A DNA stretch of 64,000 nt from Komagataeibacter sp. FNDCR2 (GTDB lineage: Bacteria; Pseudomonadota; Alphaproteobacteria; Acetobacterales; Acetobacteraceae). Below, piece by piece: positions 46,042-54,997 of this stretch (position 1 is its first letter; each line of letters opens with the position of its first letter). The notes beneath the pieces are model-generated. The model searched no databases. It saw nothing but the letters and a program-made list of their open reading frames with translations, and had not been told where the DNA came from. The stretch spans positions 1,796,001 to 1,860,000 of the forward strand of contig NZ_JAIWOU010000001.1 in assembly GCF_021295395.1 (NCBI RefSeq), written 5' to 3'. The position numbers and the translations under genes are program-made.

Positions 46042-46938
46042 ATGCGCCATCTCATTCCCGTTCTGGGCCTTCTGGGCCTTCTGGCCGCGCCCGCCACCCA
46101 TGCGGCGCCGCTGGCGCACCCGCTGCATGCCGTCGCCAGCTTTACGGTGCTGGCCGATGTCGTGGCGCAGGTGGGGGGGAGCCATGTCAGCGTCACCTCG
46201 CTGGTGCCGCCGGATGGCGACCCGCATGAATTCGAGCCTTCCCCCGATGACGCACGGCAGTTGCGGCAGGCGGATATCGTGTTCATGAGCGGCGAGGGGC
46301 TGGAAAGCTGGTTCGGGCGGCTGGCGCATGCGGCGGGTTATCAGGGCAGGCCGGTTATCGTGTCGAACGGGATCAGCGCCTATACGCAGCCCGGCGCCGG
46401 GCAGCCCGAAACCGACCCGCATGTGTGGAACAGCGTGCCCAATGTCATCATCTGGACCAATAACATCCGCGATGCCCTGATCGCGGCCGATCCGGTCGAT
46501 GCGGAGAGCTTCCGTATTTCAGCCGCGCGCTATGTCATGCGGCTGAAGGCGCTGGATCAGGACATCCGCACGCAGATCGCGACCATTCCCGCCGACCGGC
46601 GGCGCGTCCTGACCAGCCATGACGCCTTTGGCTATTTCGGTCGGGCCTATGGCGTCACCTTCATGGCCCCGCAGGGCCTCTCGACCGAGACGGAAGCCGC
46701 GGCGGGGGATGTCGCGGCCCTGATCGACCAGATCCGGCGCACCGGCATCACCACCTATTTCATGGAAAACGCCACCGATCCCCGCCTGGTCCAGCAGGTG
46801 GCGCATGCGACCGGCGCGCGGCCCGGCGGCGAACTCTATGCCGAAGCCCTGTCCCCCGCCAGCGGTCCCGCACCCGACTACATCGCCATGATGCGCCATA
46901 ACACCGACCTCATGGTCGCGGCGATGCGTCCGCGCTAA
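46042..46938 (+). CDS. znuA: Zinc-binding periplasmic protein
   Basis: 298 aa from ATG 46042, two bases after the znuB stop. Signal peptide ends THAAPLAH. Cluster A-I metal-binding protein with ligands in GDPHEFEPSP, DPHVWN and SHDAFGYFGRAYG; the third ligand is His (HDAFGYF), as in zinc ZnuA rather than the Glu of Mn/Fe proteins, and no His-rich loop is seen. A final acidic/Asp site in ENATDPRLV fits the fourth position. Its end overlaps the opposite-strand exporter gene by 29 bp. Confidence 0.92.
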   Translation: MRHLIPVLGLLGLLAAPATHAAPLAHPLHAVASFTVLADVVAQVGGSHVSVTSLVPPDGDPHEFEPSPDDARQLRQADIVFMSGEGLESWFGRLAHAAGYQGRPVIVSNGISAYTQPGAGQPETDPHVWNSVPNVIIWTNNIRDALIAADPVDAESFRISAARYVMRLKALDQDIRTQIATIPADRRRVLTSHDAFGYFGRAYGVTFMAPQGLSTETEAAAGDVAALIDQIRRTGITTYFMENATDPRLVQQVAHATGARPGGELYAEALSPASGPAPDYIAMMRHNTDLMVAAMRPR

Positions 46939-48685
46939 CCGCCTCTTCCGCCGGGCGGACCGCCACGAAGGGCGTGAGGTCGATCGTGTTGACATGCATG
47001 TCCACGACCGACTGGCGGTGCGTGATGGACACCACGGTCATGCCGGGGCAGTCCTGCCGCAGCAATGCGTACAGCGCGGCCTCGGACGCGGCGTCGAGGT
47101 TCGAGGTGGATTCGTCCAGGAACACCCAGCCCGGCCGCGCCAGCAGGATACGGGCGAAGGCGAGGCGCTGGAGTTCACCGGGGGAGAGGATCTGCCCCCA
47201 GGGCTCCTCCTTCCCCAGACACGAGACCAGCGCGCCCAGCCCGACCTGTTGCAGCACGCCCGCCACGTCCTCCACCCCGTAACGCTCCACCCCCGCCGGA
47301 TAGGTCACGGCGCGGTGCAGGGTGCCGGTGGGCACATAGGGCCGCTGCGGCACGAACATCATGGGCTGGTCGGGCTGCGTGACCACACCCGTCGCAAACG
47401 GCCAGATCCCCGCAAGGACGCGGAACAGCGTGGACTTTCCGGTGCCTGACGGGCCTGTCACCACGCTCATCTGCCCATGCGCCAGCGTAAGGTTCACATC
47501 GCGCAGCAGCAGCGCGCCATCGGGGCGGAAAACATCCATGTGGCTGATCTGCATGTCGGCATCGGCGGGGGCGGGGTGGACCCGCACCTCGTTCCGCATG
47601 GCCTGCGCGCGGTCCATCACGCGCTGGAACGTGGCCAGACGCGCGACCTCCGCATGCCATGTCGTCAGCGCGGCATAGGAATTGGACAGCCAGCCCAGCG
47701 CGCCCTGCACGCGCGAGAACGCCATGACAAGCTGCATGAGCGTGCCGAAGCTCATCTTGCCCGCGAAATAGCGGATCGAGCCGATCAGCAGCGCGAAATT
47801 GCCCGAGACCACATCCAGCCCCGTGGTCAGCAGCCCCAGCCACTTGGTCCGGCGCATGATGGACAGGAAATTTCCATAGACCGAGGAAAACGACCGTTCC
47901 AGCCCGGCCTGCTCCTCCGCCTCGCCACGGTAGAGGGCGATCCCTTCCGCGTTGTTGCGGACATGGACCAGGCTGTAGCGGAAATCGGCCTCCGCGCGCT
48001 GCTGGAAGAACTGCAGCCCCGCCAGCCTGTGCCCCGCCAGATGCGTGACCCATGTGGCCAGTATGGAATAGATCAGCGCCGCCCAGAAGAAATAGCCCGG
48101 TATGGACATCCCCCACAGTTCCAGCGGCCCGGACAGCGCCCATAAAAGCCCCACATAGCTGAACAGGGTCACGATGTTGGACAGCAGGTTGATGAACTGC
48201 GTCAACGTATCGGTCACGAAGCTGTTGAGGTCTTCCTGTATGCGCTGGTCGGGGTTGTCGGCCCCGGCCTCCAGCCCGGACGTGGTGATGGCGATGCGGA
48301 AATAGGTCTGGTTTTCCATCCACTGCCGCGTCATGCGCGCGGTCAGCCACCGCCGCCAGCGCAACTGGAGCATCTGCTGCAGATAGGTCGCATAGACACT
48401 GAACAGGATGGCCGGAATGGTGATGATGAAGAAGCCGGGCACGAACCCGCTTTCATTATGCACATACCAGAACAGCCCGCGCAGGAAGGTCGTGGCGTCA
48501 CGCTGCTGCAGGGCCGTGTAATACACATTGCGCGAAAAGGACTGGAGCAGATCCATCCCCACAATGGAAAAGGTCAGGACCAGGACCGCGCACAGTAACC
48601 CCCATGCCCATTTCCTGTCCTCGGACACGAAATAGGGACGGGTAAGGTACCACACGTCTTTCAGGAGAAGGCGCAAATGCTGCAT
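46910..48685 (-). CDS. SbmA/YddA-type ABC transporter, fused permease-ATPase
   Basis: 591 aa. N-terminal ABC_membrane_2 domain (about 1-340, six helices) with RYSLVHVRNNAEGIALYRGE and the helical block VVSGNFALLIGSIRYFAGKMSFG; C-terminal ATPase (about 370-575) with Walker A GPSGTGKST, Q-loop FVPQRPYVPTGTL, signature LSPGELQRLAFARILL, Walker B WVFLDESTSNLD, SITHRQS. This class includes E. coli YddA and vitamin B12/peptide-uptake relatives in other bacteria; the substrate cannot be told here. Confidence 0.9.
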   Translation of the reverse strand: MQHLRLLLKDVWYLTRPYFVSEDRKWAWGLLCAVLVLTFSIVGMDLLQSFSRNVYYTALQQRDATTFLRGLFWYVHNESGFVPGFFIITIPAILFSVYATYLQQMLQLRWRRWLTARMTRQWMENQTYFRIAITTSGLEAGADNPDQRIQEDLNSFVTDTLTQFINLLSNIVTLFSYVGLLWALSGPLELWGMSIPGYFFWAALIYSILATWVTHLAGHRLAGLQFFQQRAEADFRYSLVHVRNNAEGIALYRGEAEEQAGLERSFSSVYGNFLSIMRRTKWLGLLTTGLDVVSGNFALLIGSIRYFAGKMSFGTLMQLVMAFSRVQGALGWLSNSYAALTTWHAEVARLATFQRVMDRAQAMRNEVRVHPAPADADMQISHMDVFRPDGALLLRDVNLTLAHGQMSVVTGPSGTGKSTLFRVLAGIWPFATGVVTQPDQPMMFVPQRPYVPTGTLHRAVTYPAGVERYGVEDVAGVLQQVGLGALVSCLGKEEPWGQILSPGELQRLAFARILLARPGWVFLDESTSNLDAASEAALYALLRQDCPGMTVVSITHRQSVVDMHVNTIDLTPFVAVRPAEEAVSADASPRP

Positions 48686-49080
48686 AGGAATCCCGCGCAG
48701 AGGGTTGGGGCCGTAATTCCTACCAGCATTCCCACGAAGTCAGGGTGGACTCAATGTCCATTGCACCCGATGGGTGGTTTACGGGCGCGCGGGCGGCGGC
48801 CTTAAGCTTATTCACGACTTATTGACGCGGCGGGGAAGCCGCCCGCCGCCGCATGCGAAAACATGCGCGATCATGCAATATCCGCGGGCGACAGGGGTTT
48901 ATCCCGTTGCAACCCCAGTGGGCGGAGGGATGGATATATCGAAAAGCCGAATGTCTGACCTATCAGCCACAGGGGTACTGGCCGGGCGCATCGTGTTATT
49001 ACGGATCCATAGCTTCTCGCTTCACATATGACGGGACGGTGCGCCCTCTCGCCGAGAGAACAATGCAAGGAAGAATGGAT
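48686..49080. other. Gene-free stretch upstream of the DUF2501 gene
   Basis: About 395 bp. A hairpin GCATG-CGAAAA-CATGC (about 48852-48867) lies in it. Longer frames that run in from upstream have no support. No RNA family recognised. Confidence 0.35.
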
Positions 49081-49530
49081 ATGATGTCATTCAGTCGCGT
49101 TCTGTGCGCCAGTGCTTTTGCCGCCATGCTTGGCGCGGCCCCGCTTGCCGCCCATGCCGAAACATCCCCCCCGACCGGCGCGGGCGTGGCCAACCAGGTC
49201 GAGCAGATCGCGCCCGGCTCCCTTTCCGCCGATACGGTGTTTTCCGCCGTGGCGTCGGCCACCCCGGCTGACCTGGGTGGCATCCTGAACTACTGCATCC
49301 AGTCCCGCTATCTCGACTCCAAGGAAGCATGGCCGGTCCTTGCGGCCCTGAACAAGAAGACGAACGACGTACCCTCCGACAGCAAGGGCAACATGTCCTA
49401 TGCCGATGGGTCCACCGGCCTGCTGAAGGTCGGCGGCGGGCAGCCGCCCATCTCGCTCGAAGATGCCGCGTCCGATATCCGTACGCAGGCCTGTGCGAAG
49501 GTGGAAGCCCGCGCCAAATCCATGCTCTGA
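49081..49530 (+). CDS. DUF2501 domain-containing exported protein
   Basis: 149 aa from ATG 49081, chosen for AAGGAAG seven nucleotides upstream. Signal peptide (SRVLCASAFAAMLGAAPLAAHA). The mature part fits the YjjA/DUF2501 family: LGGILNYCIQSRYL, GNMSYADGSTGLLKVGGGQ and ACAKVEARAKSML with the paired Cys. Function unknown. A strong terminator follows 27 bp after the stop. Confidence 0.85.
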   Translation: MMSFSRVLCASAFAAMLGAAPLAAHAETSPPTGAGVANQVEQIAPGSLSADTVFSAVASATPADLGGILNYCIQSRYLDSKEAWPVLAALNKKTNDVPSDSKGNMSYADGSTGLLKVGGGQPPISLEDAASDIRTQACAKVEARAKSML

Positions 49531-49557
49531 TTACACTGGCCTGCCTGCCTGCTTACG

Positions 49558-49587
49558 CCCTGCCGGGTCTCCCGGCAGGGTTTTTTT
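49558..49587 (+). terminator. Intrinsic terminator after the DUF2501 gene
   Basis: Perfect stem CCCTGCCGGG-TCT-CCCGGCAGGG (49558-49580) followed by T7. The opposite-strand SBP gene ends within the T run. Confidence 0.92.
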
Positions 49588-51283
49588 ATTGTACCCATAC
49601 CCGTGAAAACGCCATGTGATACAGGCGGGTGGCGAAGTAATTGCCCAGACGGGGCGAGACCAGATCCACATAGCTTATGCTGATCATCGGCGCTGCCGGG
49701 GCGAGGCGGGTGATCCGGTCATCCACCTGCTGCCATAACAGCCCTGCCGCCTGCGGGTCGGGGATGGAGCGGACGCGTTGCGTAAGCTCCCGCACCACTG
49801 GGTCGCACAGGCCGGATATGTTGATGGAATTGTCCGAACCGGCATGGAAATTCTCGCAGCCGAACAACGTGTCCAGAAAATTGGACGGCGAGGCATAGTC
49901 CGCATACCACCCCATGAGACTGATCTGCACGTGGTTGCCGGTATTCTGGACGTAAGATCCCTCCATCGCCGCCGAAAGCGGATGCAGGTGCGCGCGGTAG
50001 CCCATGGCCTGCAACATGTCGCGCAGGTAGGTGCCCATGCTGACATACATGGCGGTGGCGGGCACGATCAGGGTCACGTCCTGCCCCGCGGTCCCGCTTT
50101 CACGCACAAGCTGGCGCGCGCGCGCCATGTCCGGCTGGCGCCAGCCGCCTTCGGCGGGGTGGTCGGGATCCGCGCCCTGTGTCCACGCGCATGCGCCATC
50201 ACCGGGCAGCAGGCCGGGCGGGACCATGCGGCACAAGGGGGCCGCAATGGCGGAACCACCATACAGGATCGTCATGGCCCGGCGGTCCAGCGCGTAATTG
50301 ACGGCCTTGCGCGCAAGGATATTGTCAAAGGGCGGGATGTTGACATTCATGGGCAGGAACAAAAGCCCGTAGAGTGGATAGACATGGACCTGGGCGGTAT
50401 AGCGGCTCCCCATTTCCCCCAGCCGGTCCAGCGGCTTGAGCCCGGCCATCCAGTCATACTGCCCGCGTTCGACAGCGGTGACCGCATCTTCTTCCGCCAG
50501 GCCATAGTCATAGACGATGGCATCGACATAACCATCGGGCTGGGCCGTCTCACTCCATTCATGGAAGAAGGGATTGCGTTCCAGCCGCATGCCCCGGTCG
50601 GGGCTGGAGGCGACGATGCGGTAGGGGCCGGTTCCGGGGGCCGCCTCATTACCCAGATCATGTGACGGCACCCCCGCGGGCAGGACCGCCGCATGGCCAA
50701 ACGCCATCTTCTGCGGGAATTCGGCATCCGGCCCGGTCAGGTGGATGGTAATGCGGCCGGTGGCCGCATCGGTTTCAACCCCATCCGCGAGCGTGCAGTG
50801 CGCGGGGTCACGCAGGCAGGCATCCGCGCCACGAATCGCCCCGTAAAAGGATCCGGCCGTCGGTGCGCCGACACGGAAGATACGCCGCAGCGACGCCGCG
50901 ACATCTTCCACCGTAACCGGCGCGCCGCTGGAAAAACGGATACCATCGCGCAGGGTGAAAACCCACGTGCGCCCGCCATCGCGCATGTCCGGCAGGGACC
51001 GCGCCAGGTCAGGCACGACCTGCCCGCCCGCCGGGCCCTGCAATTTGGGATAGGTCAGCAGCCCGTCATAGACGACGCTCATCACCTGCATGTACTGGCT
51101 GGTGTAATTGATCTGCGGATCAAGCGTTCCGGCGGAGGTGACCGCCGTCAGTCGCAGCGTCCCGCCCCGGTGCGGGCTCCCCCGCGTGCCCTCCGCCGCA
51201 TGGGCGGAAACGAAGGGGGCCACGACACCGACACCGGGCAAAAAGGCCGCGACAAGTGCCAGGGGCAGCAGGACCGTCTTCAT
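49586..51283 (-). CDS. Peptide/nickel-type ABC substrate-binding protein (SBP_bac_5)
   Basis: 565 aa from ATG 51283 (GGAGG nearby; longer frame upstream unsupported). Signal peptide, then the family-5 solute-binding fold: GTLRLTAVTSAGTLDPQINYTSQYMQ, VYDGLLTY, SLPDMRDGGRTWVFTLRDGIRFSSGAPVTVEDVAASL, GTGPYRIVA and YALDRRAMTILYGGSA. Typically binds oligopeptides or nickel complexes outside the cytoplasmic membrane. No dpp/opp permease genes adjoin, so it is an orphan. Confidence 0.88.
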   Translation of the reverse strand: MKTVLLPLALVAAFLPGVGVVAPFVSAHAAEGTRGSPHRGGTLRLTAVTSAGTLDPQINYTSQYMQVMSVVYDGLLTYPKLQGPAGGQVVPDLARSLPDMRDGGRTWVFTLRDGIRFSSGAPVTVEDVAASLRRIFRVGAPTAGSFYGAIRGADACLRDPAHCTLADGVETDAATGRITIHLTGPDAEFPQKMAFGHAAVLPAGVPSHDLGNEAAPGTGPYRIVASSPDRGMRLERNPFFHEWSETAQPDGYVDAIVYDYGLAEEDAVTAVERGQYDWMAGLKPLDRLGEMGSRYTAQVHVYPLYGLLFLPMNVNIPPFDNILARKAVNYALDRRAMTILYGGSAIAAPLCRMVPPGLLPGDGACAWTQGADPDHPAEGGWRQPDMARARQLVRESGTAGQDVTLIVPATAMYVSMGTYLRDMLQAMGYRAHLHPLSAAMEGSYVQNTGNHVQISLMGWYADYASPSNFLDTLFGCENFHAGSDNSINISGLCDPVVRELTQRVRSIPDPQAAGLLWQQVDDRITRLAPAAPMISISYVDLVSPRLGNYFATRLYHMAFSRVWVQ

Positions 51284-51302
51284 CCACCTCCCCCCAACTG
51301 GT

Positions 51303-51932
51303 TCAGTGCCGGGCCTGCGCATCCATGAGCTGCGTCATCCGCGCGGTGATCTCACCCGCCGTGGCGGTCGCGGGCAGGGTGCCCTCATACCGTCCCGTGG
51401 GGGACATGATCACGATCTGGGTCGCGGGGTCTATGGTGTAGTCACCATTCTCGCCCTCATGCCGGACATAGGGGGCGTGGTATTCCTTCGCCACCGCCTG
51501 GATCATCTTGGGCGAACCCGTCATGACCGTAAGCTGCGTGCCAAAGCGCAGGGCGTAGGTGCGCAGGTCCTCCGCCGTGTCGCGCATGGGGTCGAGGGTG
51601 ATGAAAATCGGCACCGCCAGCCGCGAACGCTCACGCCCCAGCGCGGCGACGCCCTCCGCCATGGCCTTGGCCGTCGCGCCGCAGACCGTATCGGGGCAGT
51701 GGGTATAGCCGAAATAGATCAGCATCCACCGGCCCCTGAAATCGGTATCCAGCACGGAACCATCCGCCCCGTTGACCAGCCTGAACGAGCCGCCCACCGG
51801 GTTGCCATAGGAGACAAGCGGCACCGGCGCGCGGTCAAAGAGCCGGTAGCCCACATACCCGCAGATGGAGGAAACCGCCAGAATGGCCAACCCGACCAGA
51901 AGGAAAAACCGGTCACGTTCATTTTGCTTCAT
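51303..51932 (-). CDS. SCO1/SenC-family protein with altered copper site
   Basis: 209 aa from ATG 51932, which overlaps the polA stop by one base (TAATG). A membrane anchor near the N-terminus (FFLLVGLAILAVSSICGYVGY) precedes a thioredoxin-like domain. SCO proteins load copper into cytochrome oxidase through CxxxC and a distal His. Here the pair reads GYTHCPDTVCGATA, a CX4C spacing, and the place of the His (normally in V.H...  near YTID) reads YTIDPATQIVIM with Pro. Copper binding is therefore doubtful; a thiol-redox role is possible. Overlap with polA implies shared transcription. Confidence 0.82.
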   Translation of the reverse strand: MKQNERDRFFLLVGLAILAVSSICGYVGYRLFDRAPVPLVSYGNPVGGSFRLVNGADGSVLDTDFRGRWMLIYFGYTHCPDTVCGATAKAMAEGVAALGRERSRLAVPIFITLDPMRDTAEDLRTYALRFGTQLTVMTGSPKMIQAVAKEYHAPYVRHEGENGDYTIDPATQIVIMSPTGRYEGTLPATATAGEITARMTQLMDAQARH

Positions 51933-54706
51933 TAGTGTGCATCCGCCCAATTCGTTCCGGTCCCGGTTTCCACGACCAGAGGCACGCGAAGGGCCGCCGC
52001 GGATTCCATGACCTGCTTGACGAGGGCGGAAAGACGTTCGGCGTCCCCGGCCCGCACCTCGAACAGAAGTTCGTCATGGACCTGAAGGAGCATGCGTCCG
52101 TCAAGCCCCGCATCGGCCAGGGCGGCGGGAATTCGCACCATGGCCCGTTTTATGATGTCGGCCGCCCCCCCCTGCAACGGGGCGTTGATGGCCTGGCGTT
52201 CGGCATAATTGCGGCGCGCGGCGTTGCGATCCGCAATGCCCGGCACCCAGCAGCGGCGGCCAAAGGGGGTGGTGACGTAGCCATTGCGCCGCGCTTCCTC
52301 GCGCATCCGCTCCATATAATCGCGAATACCGGGATAACGGGCGAAATAGGCGTCGATATACCCCCGCGCCTCGCCCGGGGGGATGCCAAGCTGGCGGCCC
52401 AGCCCGAAGGCGCTGATGCCGTAGATGATGCCGAAATTGATGGCCTTGGCGCGGCGGCGGGTCAGGGGGTCCATCCCGTCCAGCGGGATGCCGAACACTT
52501 CGGACGCGGTGCGGGCATGAATGTCCTGCCCGCGCCCAAAGGCGTCGCGCAGGGCGGGAATATCGGCCACATCGGCCAGAAGCCGCAGTTCGATCTGGGA
52601 ATAATCGGCCGAAAGCAGCACATGGCCGGGTGCGGCGACGAAGGCGCGGCGGATACGCCCGCCTTCTTCCGTGCGGATGGGAATGTTCTGGAGGTTGGGA
52701 TCGTTGGACGACAGGCGGCCCGTTGTCGTGACCGCCATCTGGAACGAGGTATGCACCCGCCCCGTCGCCGGGTTGATCTGGTTGAGCAGCGCATCGGCAT
52801 AGGTGCTTTTGAGCTTGGCAAGCTGGCGCCAGGCCAGAATCCGCGCGGGCAGGTCATGCCCCTGGTCGGCCAGATCCTGCAATACCGACGAATCGGTGCC
52901 CCATGCGCCCGATTTCATGCGCTTGCCACCGGACAGGCCCATTTCATCAAACAGGATCTCACCCAATTGCTTGGGGGAGCCGACATTGAATTCACGCCCG
53001 GCAAGGGTATGGATCTCGGCCTCGATCACGCCCATGCGCGACGCGAATTCGGTGGACATCGCCCGCAGGTCATCCGCATCCACCGCAATGCCCGCGCGCT
53101 CCATATCCGCCAGAATCGGGACAAGGGGGCGCTCCATTTCCTCATACAGCGCCAGCGCCCGGTTGGGCCGCAACTGCGGCCTGAGCACCTGCCACAGCCG
53201 CAGGGTCACATCCGCGTCCTCGGCCGCGTACGGCGTGGCGCGGGCGATATCCACCTTGGAAAACACGACCCGGTTGCGGCCCGTGCCCGTGACCTCATCA
53301 TAGGGAATGGGCGCATGATCCAGCAGCAGGCGCGAGAGTTCATCCATCCCCTGCCCATGCTGCCCCGCCGACTGGGCATAGGAAATCAGCATGGTGTCAT
53401 CAATCGGGGCGGGCTGGACGCTCCCGGCCTGTGTCAGCACCAGCAGGTCGAATTTCGCGTTCTGGAATATCTTGAGAACCGCGGCATCCCCAAACAGCGG
53501 CGCAAGGATTTCAAGGGCCACCTCCACCGGCATCTGGGCCGCGCACAGGGCGTCCATCAGGTCGCCTTCGTGCCCGAGGGGGATGTAGCAGGCCTTTCCG
53601 GGCCGGGTGGCCAGCGAGATCCCGACCAGCCGGGCCATAAGCGGGTCAAGGCCATCGGTTTCCGTATCGACCGCGCACACGCCATGGGCGCGGGCTTCGC
53701 TCACCCACTGGCGCAGCACTTCGGGGTCGGTCACCGTGTCATACGGGCCGTAAGGCTCCGCCGGGACTGGCGGCAGGACCGCATCCGGCGTGGCGGGAAC
53801 CTCGGCGCCGGCCAGCGCGGGCGCATGAACACGTGGACGCGGCTTGAGCCCCATGCGCTGCAACAGGGAGGAAAACCCCATATCCGACAGCCATGCGCCC
53901 AGCCGCTCCATATCCACATCGCAGCAGGTCAGGGCGGAGAGCGGTTCGGGACAGGGCGCGTCCTCACGCAGGGTCACCAGTTCATGCGACAGGCGGGCCA
54001 TCGCGGCATGGGCCAGCAGGTTGTCGCGCCGCTTGGACGCCTTCATGCTTTCCGCGCCCGCGAGTATGCCGTCCAGCGACCCGTATTCCGCCATCAGCGC
54101 CGATGCGGTCTTGGGGCCGATGCCGGGCACGCCGGGCACGTTATCCACCGGATCCCCGATCAGGGCCTGCACCTCGGCCACCTTGTCCGGCGTGACACCG
54201 AATTTGGCCAGGACTTCCTTTTCCCCGATCGGTTTCTGCTTGATGGGATCCATCATCATCACGCCGGGACGGATGAGCTGCATGAGATCCTTGTCCGACG
54301 AATAGATGGTGCACTGCCCGCCCGCATCGGTCGCCTTGCGGGCATAGGCCGCGATCAGGTCGTCGGCTTCCCAGCCTGCTTCCTCGATGGCGGGAACGCC
54401 GAAGGCGGCCGTCGCGTCGCGCACAAGGCTGAATTGCGGGCGCAGCTCCTCCGGCGGTTCCGGGCGGTGCGCCTTGTACTGCGCATACAGCTCGTTACGG
54501 AAGGTATGCCGTCCCGCATCGAATATGACCGCCAGATGGGTGCCCGCGTGTTCGCGCATGAGCCGCGACAGCATGTTCGTAAAACCATACACCGCATTGA
54601 CGGGCGTGCCATCGGGGCTGGTCATGGGAGGCAGGGCGTGAAAGGCGCGGAAAATGAAACCCGAACCATCCACCAGGATCAGGTGAACCTGCGTGTCGCT
54701 GGACAT
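51932..54706 (-). CDS. polA: DNA polymerase I
   Basis: 924 aa, full length. 5'-nuclease domain (1-300: DGSGFIFRAFHAL, YSSDKDLMQLI, GDPVDNVPGVPGIGPKTA), 3'-5' exonuclease domain with intact acidic residues (CAVDTETDGLDP, FQNAKFDLLV, YAAEDADVTLRLW), and polymerase domain: motif A SADYSQIELRLLAD, motif B RRRAKAINFGIIYGIS, motif C LQVHDELLFEV. All three activities look competent; it acts in Okazaki-fragment processing and repair. Upstream CHCC zinc-finger gene is 15 bp away. Confidence 0.98.
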   Translation of the reverse strand: MSSDTQVHLILVDGSGFIFRAFHALPPMTSPDGTPVNAVYGFTNMLSRLMREHAGTHLAVIFDAGRHTFRNELYAQYKAHRPEPPEELRPQFSLVRDATAAFGVPAIEEAGWEADDLIAAYARKATDAGGQCTIYSSDKDLMQLIRPGVMMMDPIKQKPIGEKEVLAKFGVTPDKVAEVQALIGDPVDNVPGVPGIGPKTASALMAEYGSLDGILAGAESMKASKRRDNLLAHAAMARLSHELVTLREDAPCPEPLSALTCCDVDMERLGAWLSDMGFSSLLQRMGLKPRPRVHAPALAGAEVPATPDAVLPPVPAEPYGPYDTVTDPEVLRQWVSEARAHGVCAVDTETDGLDPLMARLVGISLATRPGKACYIPLGHEGDLMDALCAAQMPVEVALEILAPLFGDAAVLKIFQNAKFDLLVLTQAGSVQPAPIDDTMLISYAQSAGQHGQGMDELSRLLLDHAPIPYDEVTGTGRNRVVFSKVDIARATPYAAEDADVTLRLWQVLRPQLRPNRALALYEEMERPLVPILADMERAGIAVDADDLRAMSTEFASRMGVIEAEIHTLAGREFNVGSPKQLGEILFDEMGLSGGKRMKSGAWGTDSSVLQDLADQGHDLPARILAWRQLAKLKSTYADALLNQINPATGRVHTSFQMAVTTTGRLSSNDPNLQNIPIRTEEGGRIRRAFVAAPGHVLLSADYSQIELRLLADVADIPALRDAFGRGQDIHARTASEVFGIPLDGMDPLTRRRAKAINFGIIYGISAFGLGRQLGIPPGEARGYIDAYFARYPGIRDYMERMREEARRNGYVTTPFGRRCWVPGIADRNAARRNYAERQAINAPLQGGAADIIKRAMVRIPAALADAGLDGRMLLQVHDELLFEVRAGDAERLSALVKQVMESAAALRVPLVVETGTGTNWADAH

Positions 54707-54720
54707 GAATCAGGATGCGA

Positions 54721-54936
54721 TCAGTGTTCGACACCTGCTGGCGCATCCGGGTTCAGCACGAACAGCCGCGAGCAGTAGGGGCAGAAGGTCTGGTGGTGGG
54801 CGATGCGCAGGAACACGCGCGGATGCCCCAGCGCGCCAAGCCCCCCATCACAGGACAGCGTGCGCGAATCGACGACAATGGTTTCGATCGTACCCAGGCG
54901 GGGGTGCGGAACGGGATCGTGGGACAGGGCTTGCAT
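54721..54936 (-). CDS. CHCC zinc-finger domain protein
   Basis: 71 aa. C-terminal half has IVVDSRTLSCDGGLGALGHPRVFLRI and FCPYCSRLFVLN: the Cys-x(8)-His ... Cys-x2-Cys zinc motif of the NDUFS6-like zf-CHCC family. Likely zinc binding, perhaps in a respiratory complex or its assembly. It lies directly upstream of polA on the same strand. Confidence 0.85.
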   Translation of the reverse strand: MQALSHDPVPHPRLGTIETIVVDSRTLSCDGGLGALGHPRVFLRIAHHQTFCPYCSRLFVLNPDAPAGVEH

Positions 54937-54997
54937 TTTAACGGGCCTCGGGTTGTTGTCCGGCTTGAATTTGCATGCTTTCGCCTATCGGTGGAGC

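Noticed and set aside
51935..54778. 947-codon open frame on the plus strand opposite polA
   Set aside because: Antisense shadow of polA, with the amino acid bias (Arg, Gly, His) of a GC-rich reverse frame.
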